Notes: generated from the letters alone by a model not told the origin. Positions 1 through 6,976 are shown, counted from the stretch's first letter. The stretch: DNA of 6,976 nucleotides from an uncultured Porphyromonadaceae bacterium (GCA_947178565.1 CAMWYV010000059.1:1-6976); one strand, 5' to 3'. Numbers and translations: made by a program.

Positions 1-456
1 AATGCGGAAATTTACCCAACCTCGGCTAAGGAGCACTTCAATGTTTCGAATATCATGACAAGAATAGTGGAGCTTCTGCCTGAAAGTGATCCCTATTTCG
101 GCAAAGATGCTCTCACGGATAAACCTGCAAGATTTTTCGTGACGGAAATTATCCGCGAGAAAATTCTGCTGAACTACGATAAGGAAGTACCGTATTCAGC
201 GGAGGTTATAGTTGAGAAGTTTGATGAAAAAGAGGGTGCGATCCATATCATGGCTGTTATTTATGTTGAAAGAGACAGTCAGAAAGGTATCTTGATCGGA
301 AAAGGCGGTTCCAAACTTAAAAAAGTTGGTATCGAGGCTAGAAAAGATATTGAGACCTTCTTTGGTAAGAGCGTGTATCTTGAACTGTTTGTAAAGGTTG
401 AGCCCAACTGGAGAAACCGTGACAACAAACTGCGTTCATTCGGATATATTGAATGA
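1..456 (+). CDS. era: GTPase Era, C-terminal part (5' end outside window)
   Basis: Era is a Ras-like GTPase that binds 16S rRNA near its 3' end and helps mature the 30S ribosomal subunit in the cytoplasm. The frame is open from base 1, so the gene enters from the left. 151 residues remain, roughly the C-terminal half of a protein usually near 300 residues; G1 to G4 lie outside. Residues 6-9 (PTSA) fit the end of the GTPase domain, with SAK as the G5 motif. Next comes the Era-typical block around PYFGKD and ARFFVTEIIREKIL. The KH domain follows, with its GKGG RNA-binding loop at fragment residues 100-103 (bases 298-309) and the family-typical tail VKVEPNWRN. The Met codon at base 55 is internal, not a start, because homology continues upstream of it. 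der follows after 95 bp on the same strand. The identification is secure; nothing suggests decay. Confidence 0.96.
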   Translation, partial: NAEIYPTSAKEHFNVSNIMTRIVELLPESDPYFGKDALTDKPARFFVTEIIREKILLNYDKEVPYSAEVIVEKFDEKEGAIHIMAVIYVERDSQKGILIGKGGSKLKKVGIEARKDIETFFGKSVYLELFVKVEPNWRNRDNKLRSFGYIE

Positions 457-479
457 CACTGAAAAAATAATTAACTTTG
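449..479 (+). promoter_or_regulatory. Probable Bacteroidota-type promoter for der
   Basis: TAACTTTG at 472-479 matches the Bacteroidota -7 consensus TAnnTTTG at every fixed position. A TTG at 449-451 lies 20 nt upstream, the expected distance for the -33 element; it is preceded by A rather than the preferred T. The -33 element overlaps the last codons of era. Transcription would start a few bases past 479, giving der a leader of roughly 65 nt. This is a consensus match only. Read-through from era may also supply der, as no terminator is visible between the genes. Confidence 0.6.
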
Positions 480-497
480 CACCATTAAATTAACTTA

Positions 498-534
498 ATA
501 GTCGAGCGTCCGATACCTCACGACTAACGACTAT
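498..534 (+). other. der 5' leader with two alternative stems
   Basis: ATAGTCG at 498-504 can pair with CGACTAT at 528-534 (7 bp), or its inner six bases with CGACTA at 521-526 (6 bp). The two downstream partners are a direct repeat one base apart. The two pairings exclude each other, since both use the same upstream arm. Loops are long (16 or 23 nt), so stability would be modest. The element lies in the predicted der leader, about 17 bp before the start codon. It could be a structured leader or chance; there is no U-tract, so it is not an intrinsic terminator. Confidence 0.3.
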
Positions 535-551
535 AATACTAATAACTGAAT

Positions 552-1868
552 ATGGGACAGCTTGTTGCTATTGTTGGAAGGCCTAATGTGGGTAAATCCA
601 CATTGTTCAATCGCCTCACCCAGAGCAGAAGTGCTATTGTGGATGATACAGCGGGAACTACCCGTGACCGTCAGTACGGCAAGGTCGACTGGAACGGTAA
701 GGAGTTCTCTATAGTGGATACCGGCGGTTGGGTTGTCAATTCTGATGATATCTTTGAAGAAGAGATAAATAAACAGGTTCAGGTTGCCATAGAGCAGGCT
801 GATGAAATTCTTTTCGTTGTCGATGCCATGAACGGTGTGACTGACCTTGATGACAGAGTCGCCGAAATCTTACGCAGATCAAAGAAACCGGTGATACTTG
901 TAGCCAACAAGGTTGACTCAAACGATTGGCTGTATAATGTGCCTGAATTTTACAGTCTCGGGCTTGGAGAGCCTTATCCGGTGAGTGCGGTTAATGGTTT
1001 CGGAACAGGTGATCTGCTTGATGAGGTTGTGAAGAAACTCCCCGAAAAGCCCGATGAAGACGAGCAGCTGGACGATATTCCCAAGTTTGCGATAGTCGGT
1101 CGCCCTAATGCCGGAAAGTCATCTATTATTAATGCTTTCATCGGTGAAGATCGTAATATCGTTACGGATATCGCAGGTACAACGCGTGATAGTATCTATA
1201 CCCGATACAATAAATTTGGTTTCGATTTCTATCTTGTAGATACTGCCGGAATACGAAAGAAAGCCAAGGTCAACGAGGATATTGAATATTATTCGGTTAT
1301 CCGTTCTATACGTGCTATTGAGGCAAGCGATGTATGCATACTAATGATTGATGCCACACGTGGTATCGAGGGGCAGGATAGCAATATCTTCTCGTTGATT
1401 CAGAAAAATAAGAAAGGACTTGTTGTATGTGTCAACAAATGGGATCTTGTTGAGAACAAATCTCAGGAAGCGATAAAGCATTTTGAAAATGCTATCCGTG
1501 AGAGATTCGCGCCCTTCGTGGATTTCCCGATTATTTTCACATCGGCGGTAACCAAGCAGAGAATATTTAAAGTGCTTGAAACCGCGTTGCAGGTGTATCA
1601 AAACCGCAAGCGCACAGTGCCTACTTCGCAGCTTAATACCGTGATGCAGGAGGCTATAGCTGCATATCCCCCGCCTGCAAACAAGGGTAAGTATGTGAAG
1701 ATTAAGTATATCACAATGCTTAAAGGCGCGCAAGTGCCCACATTTATTTTCTTCTGTAATCTGCCGCAATGGGTCAAGGAACCATATCGCAGATACCTTG
1801 AAAATAAAATCCGCGCCAACTGGGATTTTTCAGGCACTCCTATAAATGTCTTTATGAGAGAAAAATGA
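552..1868 (+). CDS. der: Ribosome biogenesis GTPase Der (EngA)
   Basis: Der is an essential GTPase with two tandem G domains that binds the 50S subunit and promotes its late assembly in the cytoplasm. At 438 residues it has the normal family length. G domain 1 shows the P-loop GRPNVGKS (9-16), DTGG (56-59), NKVD (119-122) and SA (145-146). An acidic linker (about 163-176) leads to G domain 2, with GRPNAGKS (183-190), DTAG (230-233), NKWD (295-298) and SA (331-332). The KH-like C-terminal domain spans about 352-438. All nucleotide-binding motifs in both domains are intact. The ATG at 552 is chosen because the P-loop lies at the usual distance from it; the preceding bases are A/T-rich with no Shine-Dalgarno motif, as is normal in this phylum. 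der sits downstream of era, an arrangement I recall from Bacteroides genomes. It appears to have its own promoter and a strong terminator at 1904-1937. It converges on mfd with 8 bp between stop codons. Confidence 0.98.
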   Translation: MGQLVAIVGRPNVGKSTLFNRLTQSRSAIVDDTAGTTRDRQYGKVDWNGKEFSIVDTGGWVVNSDDIFEEEINKQVQVAIEQADEILFVVDAMNGVTDLDDRVAEILRRSKKPVILVANKVDSNDWLYNVPEFYSLGLGEPYPVSAVNGFGTGDLLDEVVKKLPEKPDEDEQLDDIPKFAIVGRPNAGKSSIINAFIGEDRNIVTDIAGTTRDSIYTRYNKFGFDFYLVDTAGIRKKAKVNEDIEYYSVIRSIRAIEASDVCILMIDATRGIEGQDSNIFSLIQKNKKGLVVCVNKWDLVENKSQEAIKHFENAIRERFAPFVDFPIIFTSAVTKQRIFKVLETALQVYQNRKRTVPTSQLNTVMQEAIAAYPPPANKGKYVKIKYITMLKGAQVPTFIFFCNLPQWVKEPYRRYLENKIRANWDFSGTPINVFMREK

Positions 1869-1876
1869 TCTCCGGT

Positions 1877-4800
1877 CTATATTGACGGTAGAGAATGAAT
1901 AGTGTCGAGGATTGCAACAGCGTCCTCGACTTTTTTTACATCGCTGATAGCGAAACTGCGTCTTCCGTTTTTTTCTCTGATCTGACACCGGCGAGGATTA
2001 TCCTGAAGATAATGCAGAATCCTGCCGAACATCGGTGACTGGTAGTATGCCTTGTTGGAGTCATCCACAAAATAGATATACATCTTCTCTTGTTTAAGCA
2101 CAACTTTTTCAATACCCAGTTTACGGGCGAGCCGGCGCAGGCGGGGAATTCTGAGGAGTTCTGCTGTTTCAGGCGGGATATTGCCGAAGCGGTCGATCAG
2201 ACGGGTCTTGAATGCCTGTAGATCAAGTTCCCGTTCTATGCTGTCAAGTTCCTGGTATAGAGTTATGCGCTCGCTCTCCTGGGGAACATATCGTGACGGT
2301 AGCAGAAGTTCCATGTCGCTCTCGATGATGCAGTCTGCAACAAAATCCTGCTCATCTTCGGGATTCTGTGTCGGTTCCCCCGCAAATTCCTCCGTTCTAA
2401 GTTCCGTGACAGCCTCCTGGAGTATTTTCTGATATGTTTCATAACCTAAGTCAGCTATAAATCCGCTCTGTTCAGCACCGAGCAGATTTCCGGCACCGCG
2501 GATATCGAGATCCTGCATGGCGATATGTATCCCGCTGCCGAGATCACTGAATCCTTCTATAGCCTGCAGCCTGCGCCGCGCTGTTGGCGACAGTGGAATA
2601 TGAGGAGGCACAAGCAGATAGCAGAATGCCTTGCGGCTGCTTCTGCCCACGCGACCTCTCAGCTGATGCAGTTCACTCAGTCCGAAATTCTGAGCGTTAT
2701 TGATTATGATGGTATTCACATTCGGCATATCTATGCCGCTCTCGATAATTGTTGTGGCGAGAAGAATGTCATAATCATGGTTGGAGAAATCGATGATTGC
2801 CTTTTCCAGCTTTTCGGGAGGCATCTGGCCGTGCCCTATTATAGTGCGTGCGTCAGGAACAAGACGTTTCACCATCGCCTCAAGCTCGTGAAGACCCTCT
2901 ATACGCGGATTCACGATAAATACCTGACCGTTGCGCGACAGTTCGAAGTTGACGGCTTCAGCTATAATGTCATCGTTCAGCGCATTAACCGATGTGACTA
3001 TAGGATAGCGGTTTGCTGGTGGAGTGGTGATAGCCGACAGATCACGCGCTCCCATTAAAGAGAATTGGAGTGTGCGCGGAATAGGGGTGGCACTCATGGT
3101 CAGAGTGTCCACATTGGTTTTTATCTGCTTCAGTTTCTCTTTTACCGCTACTCCGAATTTCTGTTCCTCATCCACTACAAGTAGTCCGAGATCCTTGAAT
3201 TTTACCGAAGAGCCTATGAGCTTATGGGTGCCGATAAGAATATCGATTTTTCCATCCGCAAGATCAGCAAGAATCTGTTTGACCTGTTTGGGCGTGCGTG
3301 CGCGGGATATGTAATCTACCCTTACCGGAAAATCTTTAAGTCTGCTTTTGAAAGTGTTGTAGTGCTGATAGGCGAGTACTGTTGTAGGTACGAGCACCGC
3401 GGTCTGTTTATTGTCGGTTGCAGCCTTGAATGCCGCCCGGATTGCAATCTCTGTTTTTCCGAAACCCACATCGCCGCATACAAGGCGATCCATAGGTTTG
3501 TCACTCTCCATATCGGCCTTCACAGCCTGAGTGGTTGTGAGCTGGTCCGGGGTATCTTCGTAGATAAATGATGCCTCAAGCTCCTGCTGTAGGTAAGAGT
3601 CGGGGCTGAAGCCGAAACCTTTTTCCTCTTTGCGCGCGGCATAGAGTTTTATCAGATCACGCGCAATATCTTTGAGTTTTTCTTTTGTGCGCTCCTTGAC
3701 CTTATTCCACGCTCCGCTGCCAAGTTTGTTGATTTTCGGTTCCACACCCTCCTTGCCGCGATACTTGGCGAGCTTATGGAGCGCATGGATTGATACGAAG
3801 ATAGTGTCATTGTTGGCGTATGTGAGCTTGATCATCTCCTGAGTGCGGCCGTTTACATTGGTGCGTAGCAGTCCCGCGAATTTCCCGACTCCATGGTCAA
3901 CATGCACTATATAGTCGCCCGGTTCAATTGCGCTGAGTTCTTTGAGTGAAAGCGCGAGTTTGCCGGAGCGTGCCCGGTCACTTTTCAAATTGTATTTATG
4001 GAAGCGGTCAAAAATCTGATGGTCAGTGAGCACGGCGATTTTTTGCAGATGGTCAACAAATCCTTCATGAAGGGTGCCTTGTACCGGAATGAAATCAATC
4101 ACATCACCACGGTCGGCGAAAATCGCTTTCAGGCGTTCAAACTGCTTGTCGCTGTCGCTTAGAATATAGAGTGTGTAATTCTCTTTCAGCAGACGGGTGA
4201 ACGACTCGCTTATCAGGTCAAAATTCTTGTGATATATAGCCTGGGGGGAGCATTTGAAATCAAGCGAGAGTTCAGAAGATTTCTGCGGCTCTGCGGCAGA
4301 GGTGAATTCTATCCGTCTGAATTCATTGAATTTTGCCGAGAAGAGTTCCGGATCGACAACGTTTTTAAGTGCATCCTTGTCTCCTTCGTCGGCAATGAGC
4401 GCGCTGTCGCTGAATGTTTCCTGAGCCACGGAGTTCACGCGGCTTAAAGTGTAGTCGGCATCACGTACGGCAATGAGAGTATCCGGCTCTATGAAAGCTA
4501 GTATAGATTCACCGGCTGATGTTTCTCCAACGTTTGCGGTTATTGCAATCTCCTCAAGTTTCTGCTCGGAGAGCTGTGTTTCAGTATTGAAAACTCTGAT
4601 TGAGTCGATTTCATCACCGAAAAAATCCACTCGGTAGGGGAGTTCGTTGCTGTATCCGTAAATATCGAGAATAGAGCCGCGGTTTGCAAACTGCCCCGGC
4701 TCGTAAACATAATCTACCTCGCTGAATCCGTTCTCGCGCAGCCATTTGATTGTTTCCGGCAGGTCGGTGGTAGATGATTTCTTCAGTCGGATTGTGTGGT

Positions 4801-5212
4801 CGCCGATATCCTTGCGTGTGGCAACCTTTTCGGCGATAGCTTCCGGATAGGTCACTACAAACCTCAGTTTCCGGTCTTCATTCCAACGGTTAAGCGCATC
4901 CGTGCGCAAGATTTGCGAAGGAGGGTCTATCTGGCCGTATTTAATGTCTCTTTTGTACGCGCTTGGAAAAAATGCGCAGCTTTCTTCTCCGCATATTCTG
5001 GTGATGTCGTGATAGATATATCCGGCATCGTCCAGGGTATCGGCGATAATCAGTACCGGATTCTTTTCTGAGAGCTGACTGAGAGCGACAGCTGACGATG
5101 AACCGGCAAGGGAATAAAAATTTAGAACAGTGGCGTTGGATTTCAGCGCCTTATTAAATGCTTTGCCGCGCGCTCCCGAAAGGAAACGCGCGGAAATTTC
5201 TTCAAGATTCAT
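1877..5212 (-). CDS. mfd: Transcription-repair coupling factor Mfd
   Basis: Mfd is a cytoplasmic ATP-driven DNA translocase. It removes RNA polymerase stalled at template-strand lesions and recruits UvrA for nucleotide excision repair. The 1111 residues cover all family domains. The UvrB-like N-terminal module occupies roughly 1-210, including the block QFANRGSILDIY (174-185). The RNA polymerase interaction domain lies about 430-500 (DYIVHVDHGVGKFAGL onward), followed by a long basic helix (about 500-530). The superfamily-2 motor carries Walker A GDVGFGKTE (580-588), Walker B DEEQ (681-684), SATPIPRT (707-714), the ATTIIESGID region (819-828) and QLRGRVGRS (850-858). The translocation motif runs 892-917 (from GSGIHIAM to AEQSG). 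The autoinhibitory C-terminal domain is about 960-1095. DEEQ instead of the E. coli DEEH is a common variant. The ATG directly abuts the stop of the upstream peptidase gene, so translation is probably coupled. No promoter or clear terminator of its own is visible, and its last codons overlap the der terminator on the other strand. Confidence 0.98.
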   Translation of the reverse strand: MNLEEISARFLSGARGKAFNKALKSNATVLNFYSLAGSSSAVALSQLSEKNPVLIIADTLDDAGYIYHDITRICGEESCAFFPSAYKRDIKYGQIDPPSQILRTDALNRWNEDRKLRFVVTYPEAIAEKVATRKDIGDHTIRLKKSSTTDLPETIKWLRENGFSEVDYVYEPGQFANRGSILDIYGYSNELPYRVDFFGDEIDSIRVFNTETQLSEQKLEEIAITANVGETSAGESILAFIEPDTLIAVRDADYTLSRVNSVAQETFSDSALIADEGDKDALKNVVDPELFSAKFNEFRRIEFTSAAEPQKSSELSLDFKCSPQAIYHKNFDLISESFTRLLKENYTLYILSDSDKQFERLKAIFADRGDVIDFIPVQGTLHEGFVDHLQKIAVLTDHQIFDRFHKYNLKSDRARSGKLALSLKELSAIEPGDYIVHVDHGVGKFAGLLRTNVNGRTQEMIKLTYANNDTIFVSIHALHKLAKYRGKEGVEPKINKLGSGAWNKVKERTKEKLKDIARDLIKLYAARKEEKGFGFSPDSYLQQELEASFIYEDTPDQLTTTQAVKADMESDKPMDRLVCGDVGFGKTEIAIRAAFKAATDNKQTAVLVPTTVLAYQHYNTFKSRLKDFPVRVDYISRARTPKQVKQILADLADGKIDILIGTHKLIGSSVKFKDLGLLVVDEEQKFGVAVKEKLKQIKTNVDTLTMSATPIPRTLQFSLMGARDLSAITTPPANRYPIVTSVNALNDDIIAEAVNFELSRNGQVFIVNPRIEGLHELEAMVKRLVPDARTIIGHGQMPPEKLEKAIIDFSNHDYDILLATTIIESGIDMPNVNTIIINNAQNFGLSELHQLRGRVGRSSRKAFCYLLVPPHIPLSPTARRRLQAIEGFSDLGSGIHIAMQDLDIRGAGNLLGAEQSGFIADLGYETYQKILQEAVTELRTEEFAGEPTQNPEDEQDFVADCIIESDMELLLPSRYVPQESERITLYQELDSIERELDLQAFKTRLIDRFGNIPPETAELLRIPRLRRLARKLGIEKVVLKQEKMYIYFVDDSNKAYYQSPMFGRILHYLQDNPRRCQIREKNGRRSFAISDVKKVEDAVAILDTIHSLPSI
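1904..1937 (+). terminator. Intrinsic terminator of der, inside the antisense 3' end of mfd
   Basis: A perfect 8-bp stem (GTCGAGGA at 1904-1911, TCCTCGAC at 1923-1930) with an 11-nt loop is followed at once by seven T residues (1931-1937) on the plus strand. This is a textbook rho-independent terminator, 35 bp past the der stop codon. On the minus strand the same bases are mfd codons: the T-tract reads as Lys1093-Lys1094 and the stem covers about Val1095 to Asp1103. There is no T-tract on the minus-strand side of the hairpin, so it should act in the plus direction only. Confidence 0.85.
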
Positions 5213-5215
5213 TTA
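5210..5215 (-). promoter_or_regulatory. Abutting stop/start junction (TAAATG), likely translational coupling
   Basis: On the minus strand the peptidase stop TAA (5215-5213) is followed immediately by the mfd start ATG (5212-5210), with no intervening base. The surroundings are A/T-rich and lack a Shine-Dalgarno motif. Such geometry allows a terminating ribosome to restart on the next gene. Co-transcription is close to certain; coupling itself is inferred from the spacing alone. Confidence 0.6.
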
Positions 5216-6874
5216 TTTACCGTTTGATGGTTTCAGCAGCCGCTCATATCTGCCGGGAGTCTCTATGACCTGAATGGCTGAGTCGAGTCCGGCATCGTTT
5301 CTCAGTCCCACTCTTATTCTGCCGGCATCGAAATAATATCGCTCCATTATTTCGCGCAGAATAATCGGTTCGATAGCTTCTCGGTGAGTGTCGAGATCTT
5401 TGTCAAGCGGGCGGCGCAGCATTGCCTCAAGCCGGTCAAATTCCGCGCTGAGACTGTCGTCACTATATCCTTCAACTTTTGAGGCTTCTCTAATGAGGCT
5501 GAGCATGGTCTCGAAAACGCGGTCATACTCGAATTTGCCGGGATCGATGAAGGCTTTGAACTCATTATATATGGAGTCGGTGATTGCGAAGCTGTTGAAA
5601 TCAGGTGCTTCGGGATGATTGGCTCGGTATTTATTAGCAAAATCAAATGCCCAGAAATCACGCATAATATTATAGGTGATTCTGCTCAGAGGCTGATATG
5701 TGACCTCCACATCGGGGGTGATTCCTCCTCCGTCGCGCACAATTCTGCCGCCGGCGGTGGTGAATGTATTGGTAAGACTGTCAGGGATCCTGCTCACTGA
5801 CCCGTCGGGATTCCTATGGCTGTAGTCAATAGCCTGAATGAGTCTGCCGCTCGGAGTGTAATATTTAGCCATTGTAACTTTGAGGAGTCCTTCATAGGGG
5901 AGGTCGCGGGTGGTCTGTACCAAACCTTTGCCATAGGAGCGGTTGCCTACAATCACCGCGCGGTCAAGATCCTGAAGCGCGCCGGCTGTTATTTCTGAAG
6001 AGGATGCGGTTTCTCCGTCTATAAGCACAACTACCGGAATGGTTGTATTGACAGGTGCGGTAGTGGTTTTATAAACCTTTTCATTGAGCAGCCCCTTGCC
6101 TTTGGTACTCAACACTTTGGTGCCCTTGGGTACAAAGTTGCTCACCACGCTCACCGCACTTTCGAGCAGTCCGCCGACATTGCCTCTGAGGTCAAGCACC
6201 AGAGCTTTCACATTTTTATCAGCGGAGAGTTCGGTCATCGCTTTCTTGATTTCATCGGCGGTAGATTCACTGAAGCCGGTCAACGCGATATAACCGATGT
6301 TGCCACGCTCAACTCCGTAATAAGGCACCGAAGGAATTTTGATTTTTGCGCGTGTGATGTCAAACTCAAGAATGGAATCCTTGACGAACGGCCGCTGAAC
6401 GGTGAGTCTGAGTGATGTGCCGGGAGTGCCTTTGAGCCGTTCGGTTACAAAGGTGCTCGTTTTACCGAGCATGGTGTCGCCGTCGATAGCCACGATGAGG
6501 TCACCTGCACGAAGACCGGCATTGCTTGCCGGAGTATTTTTCTGAGGACCGGATAGATACACATTGACGTTTCGCTGCATGATATAGGAGCCGATTCCGC
6601 CAAATTCGCCGGTGGTCATGGTTTTGAACTCAGCCTGTTCGCTCTTCGGCATATACACGGTGTACGGGTCCAAATCTGCAAGCATAGCATTGATGGCAGT
6701 GGTTACCGCTTTGTCGGCATCGATGCCATCTACATAAAAGGTCTGCATCTCTTTGAAAACCGAGGAGAAAATATCCATATTGCGGGCAACGGAATTTTTC
6801 TTGCTTCTTGTCGCTCCCTCAACACACAGAGCAGCGCATAATACCACTGCAACGCTATAAAAAAGTTTCTTCAT
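5213..6874 (-). CDS. S41 family carboxy-terminal processing peptidase with PDZ domain, exported
   Basis: This is a serine protease of the CtpA/Prc type, acting outside the cytoplasmic membrane, probably in the periplasm; its substrates cannot be told from sequence. Of 553 residues, 1-21 form a signal peptide: MKK, a hydrophobic stretch to about 17, and a likely signal peptidase I site near 20-21. A helical N-terminal segment (about 30-88, with LADLDPYTVYM) precedes a PDZ domain (about 90-165; GIGSYI, then AGLRAGDLIVAIDG). The protease core runs about 175-350. By alignment to the known Ser-Lys spacing of 25 residues, Ser291 in ASSSEI is the nucleophile, Lys316 in SYGKG the general base and Gln320 the accessory residue. 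The strand VKALVLDLRGNVGGLL (222-237) is a family hallmark. Residues about 395-553 form a largely helical C-terminal region that I cannot assign to a domain. The ATG at 6874 is chosen because it gives a proper signal peptide. It is the first visible gene of the unit with mfd. Confidence 0.93.
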   Translation of the reverse strand: MKKLFYSVAVVLCAALCVEGATRSKKNSVARNMDIFSSVFKEMQTFYVDGIDADKAVTTAINAMLADLDPYTVYMPKSEQAEFKTMTTGEFGGIGSYIMQRNVNVYLSGPQKNTPASNAGLRAGDLIVAIDGDTMLGKTSTFVTERLKGTPGTSLRLTVQRPFVKDSILEFDITRAKIKIPSVPYYGVERGNIGYIALTGFSESTADEIKKAMTELSADKNVKALVLDLRGNVGGLLESAVSVVSNFVPKGTKVLSTKGKGLLNEKVYKTTTAPVNTTIPVVVLIDGETASSSEITAGALQDLDRAVIVGNRSYGKGLVQTTRDLPYEGLLKVTMAKYYTPSGRLIQAIDYSHRNPDGSVSRIPDSLTNTFTTAGGRIVRDGGGITPDVEVTYQPLSRITYNIMRDFWAFDFANKYRANHPEAPDFNSFAITDSIYNEFKAFIDPGKFEYDRVFETMLSLIREASKVEGYSDDSLSAEFDRLEAMLRRPLDKDLDTHREAIEPIILREIMERYYFDAGRIRVGLRNDAGLDSAIQVIETPGRYERLLKPSNGK

Positions 6875-6887
6875 CTGAATTAATTTC

Positions 6888-6911
6888 TTATTGCCTATGG
6901 CAAAACAATAA
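6888..6911. repeat. Nested inverted repeats just before the S41 peptidase start
   Basis: TTATTG (6888-6893) and CAATAA (6906-6911) are reverse complements. Overlapping them, TTGCC (6891-6895) pairs with GGCAA (6899-6903) across a 3-nt loop. The two pairings share bases 6891-6893 and are therefore alternatives. The repeat ends 13 bp before the start codon, so a stem in the mRNA could affect initiation. The short arms and A/T richness mean chance is not excluded. Confidence 0.3.
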
Positions 6912-6913
6912 TT

Positions 6914-6931
6914 AGCGCATAAAATTGCGCT
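6914..6931. repeat. Perfect 6-bp inverted repeat upstream of the S41 peptidase
   Basis: AGCGCA (6914-6919) and TGCGCT (6926-6931) are exact reverse complements around a 6-nt A/T spacer. It could be a protein-binding palindrome near the promoter, a leader hairpin, or a weak terminator for a minus-strand gene beyond the right edge. In the minus direction it is followed by a T-rich but interrupted stretch. The sequence alone does not decide between these. Confidence 0.4.
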
Positions 6932-6976
6932 CTTTCAAATCACACTACGAAATTAGCTAATAATCCGACATCTACG

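Larger units (their letters stand above)
6875..6976 (-). other. Upstream region of the S41 peptidase-mfd unit
   Basis: About 100 bp of A/T-rich sequence lie between the peptidase start and the window edge, with no gene visible. They should hold the promoter or part of the 5' leader of the peptidase-mfd unit, unless an upstream minus-strand gene belongs to the same operon. No element matches TTTG plus TAnnTTTG at proper spacing. The nearest candidate is TTGTTTTG at 6908-6901 (minus strand, one mismatch), whose closest upstream TTTG is 27 nt away, which is too far. Two inverted repeats in this stretch are listed separately. Confidence 0.4.

Noticed and set aside
55..57. ATG at 55 as the start of a short independent KH-domain gene
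   Set aside because: The frame is open back to base 1 and the upstream 18 codons match the end of the Era GTPase domain, including the SAK G5 motif. The gene is era cut by the window edge.
532..537. TATAAT as a sigma70 -10 box before der
   Set aside because: No -35 element sits at the right distance, and Bacteroidota housekeeping promoters use TAnnTTTG. The match at 472-479 is better.
1341..1769. 142-codon open frame on the minus strand opposite der
   Set aside because: It is antisense to the conserved second G domain of Der, with an unlikely composition. It is a shadow frame.
1861..1888. Minus-strand terminator for mfd at 1872-1888
   Set aside because: The stem is only 5 bp with a bulge, and the T run starts six bases after it. 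It is too weak to annotate as a terminator.
2525..3058. 177-codon open frame on the plus strand opposite mfd
   Set aside because: It lies fully antisense to conserved Mfd motor motifs, its translation is rich in His, Cys and Arg and resembles no family I know, and it has no promoter or initiation context. It is a shadow frame.
6820..6840. Lipoprotein signal in the S41 peptidase (cysteines at residues 13 and 17)
   Set aside because: The residues before each Cys (VVL and AAL) lack the small residue needed at position -1 of a lipobox. A signal peptidase I site near residues 20-21 fits better.
6901..6939. Promoter for the S41 peptidase using TTGTTTTG and TTTG on the minus strand
   Set aside because: The -7-like element has a mismatch and the 27-nt spacing is well outside the usual range of about 19-21.
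1..6976. Mobile elements, CRISPR, defence or toxin-antitoxin genes
   Set aside because: Nearly all the sequence is accounted for by four conserved housekeeping-type genes. I see no transposase, recombinase, repeat array or small gene pairs in the gaps.

Overview
This window looks like an ordinary chromosomal housekeeping segment from a Bacteroidota bacterium, most likely order Bacteroidales. A gut lineage such as Muribaculaceae is possible, but that is a guess from protein flavour and moderate base composition. Three things support the phylum: a good match to the Bacteroidota-type promoter (TTG, 20-nt spacer, TAnnTTTG) in front of der; A/T-rich sequence instead of Shine-Dalgarno motifs before the starts; and the sequence character of the Era, Der, Mfd and S41 peptidase proteins. 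I see no mobile element, CRISPR array, RNA gene, prophage or pseudogene.

Left half, plus strand. The window opens inside era, keeping the end of the GTPase domain (G5 motif) and the whole C-terminal KH domain. A 95-bp gap follows with a likely der promoter and a small leader with alternative stems. Then comes a complete der, the double-domain GTPase. Era and Der assist 30S and 50S ribosome assembly respectively, so this is a ribosome-biogenesis GTPase pair. Transcription from the left probably ends at a strong intrinsic terminator about 35 bp past the der stop.

Right half, minus strand. A signal-peptide-bearing S41 (carboxy-terminal processing) peptidase is followed with zero spacing (TAA directly abutting ATG) by a full-length mfd, the transcription-repair coupling factor. 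The two are almost certainly co-transcribed and probably translationally coupled, although one product acts in the periplasm and the other in the cytoplasm on stalled RNA polymerase. About 100 bp upstream of the peptidase hold two inverted repeats and no convincing promoter.

der and mfd converge with only 8 bp between stop codons. The der terminator therefore lies inside the last codons of mfd, on the opposite strand. This overlap and the peptidase-mfd coupling are the most notable structural points. I found no evidence of a previously undescribed system.
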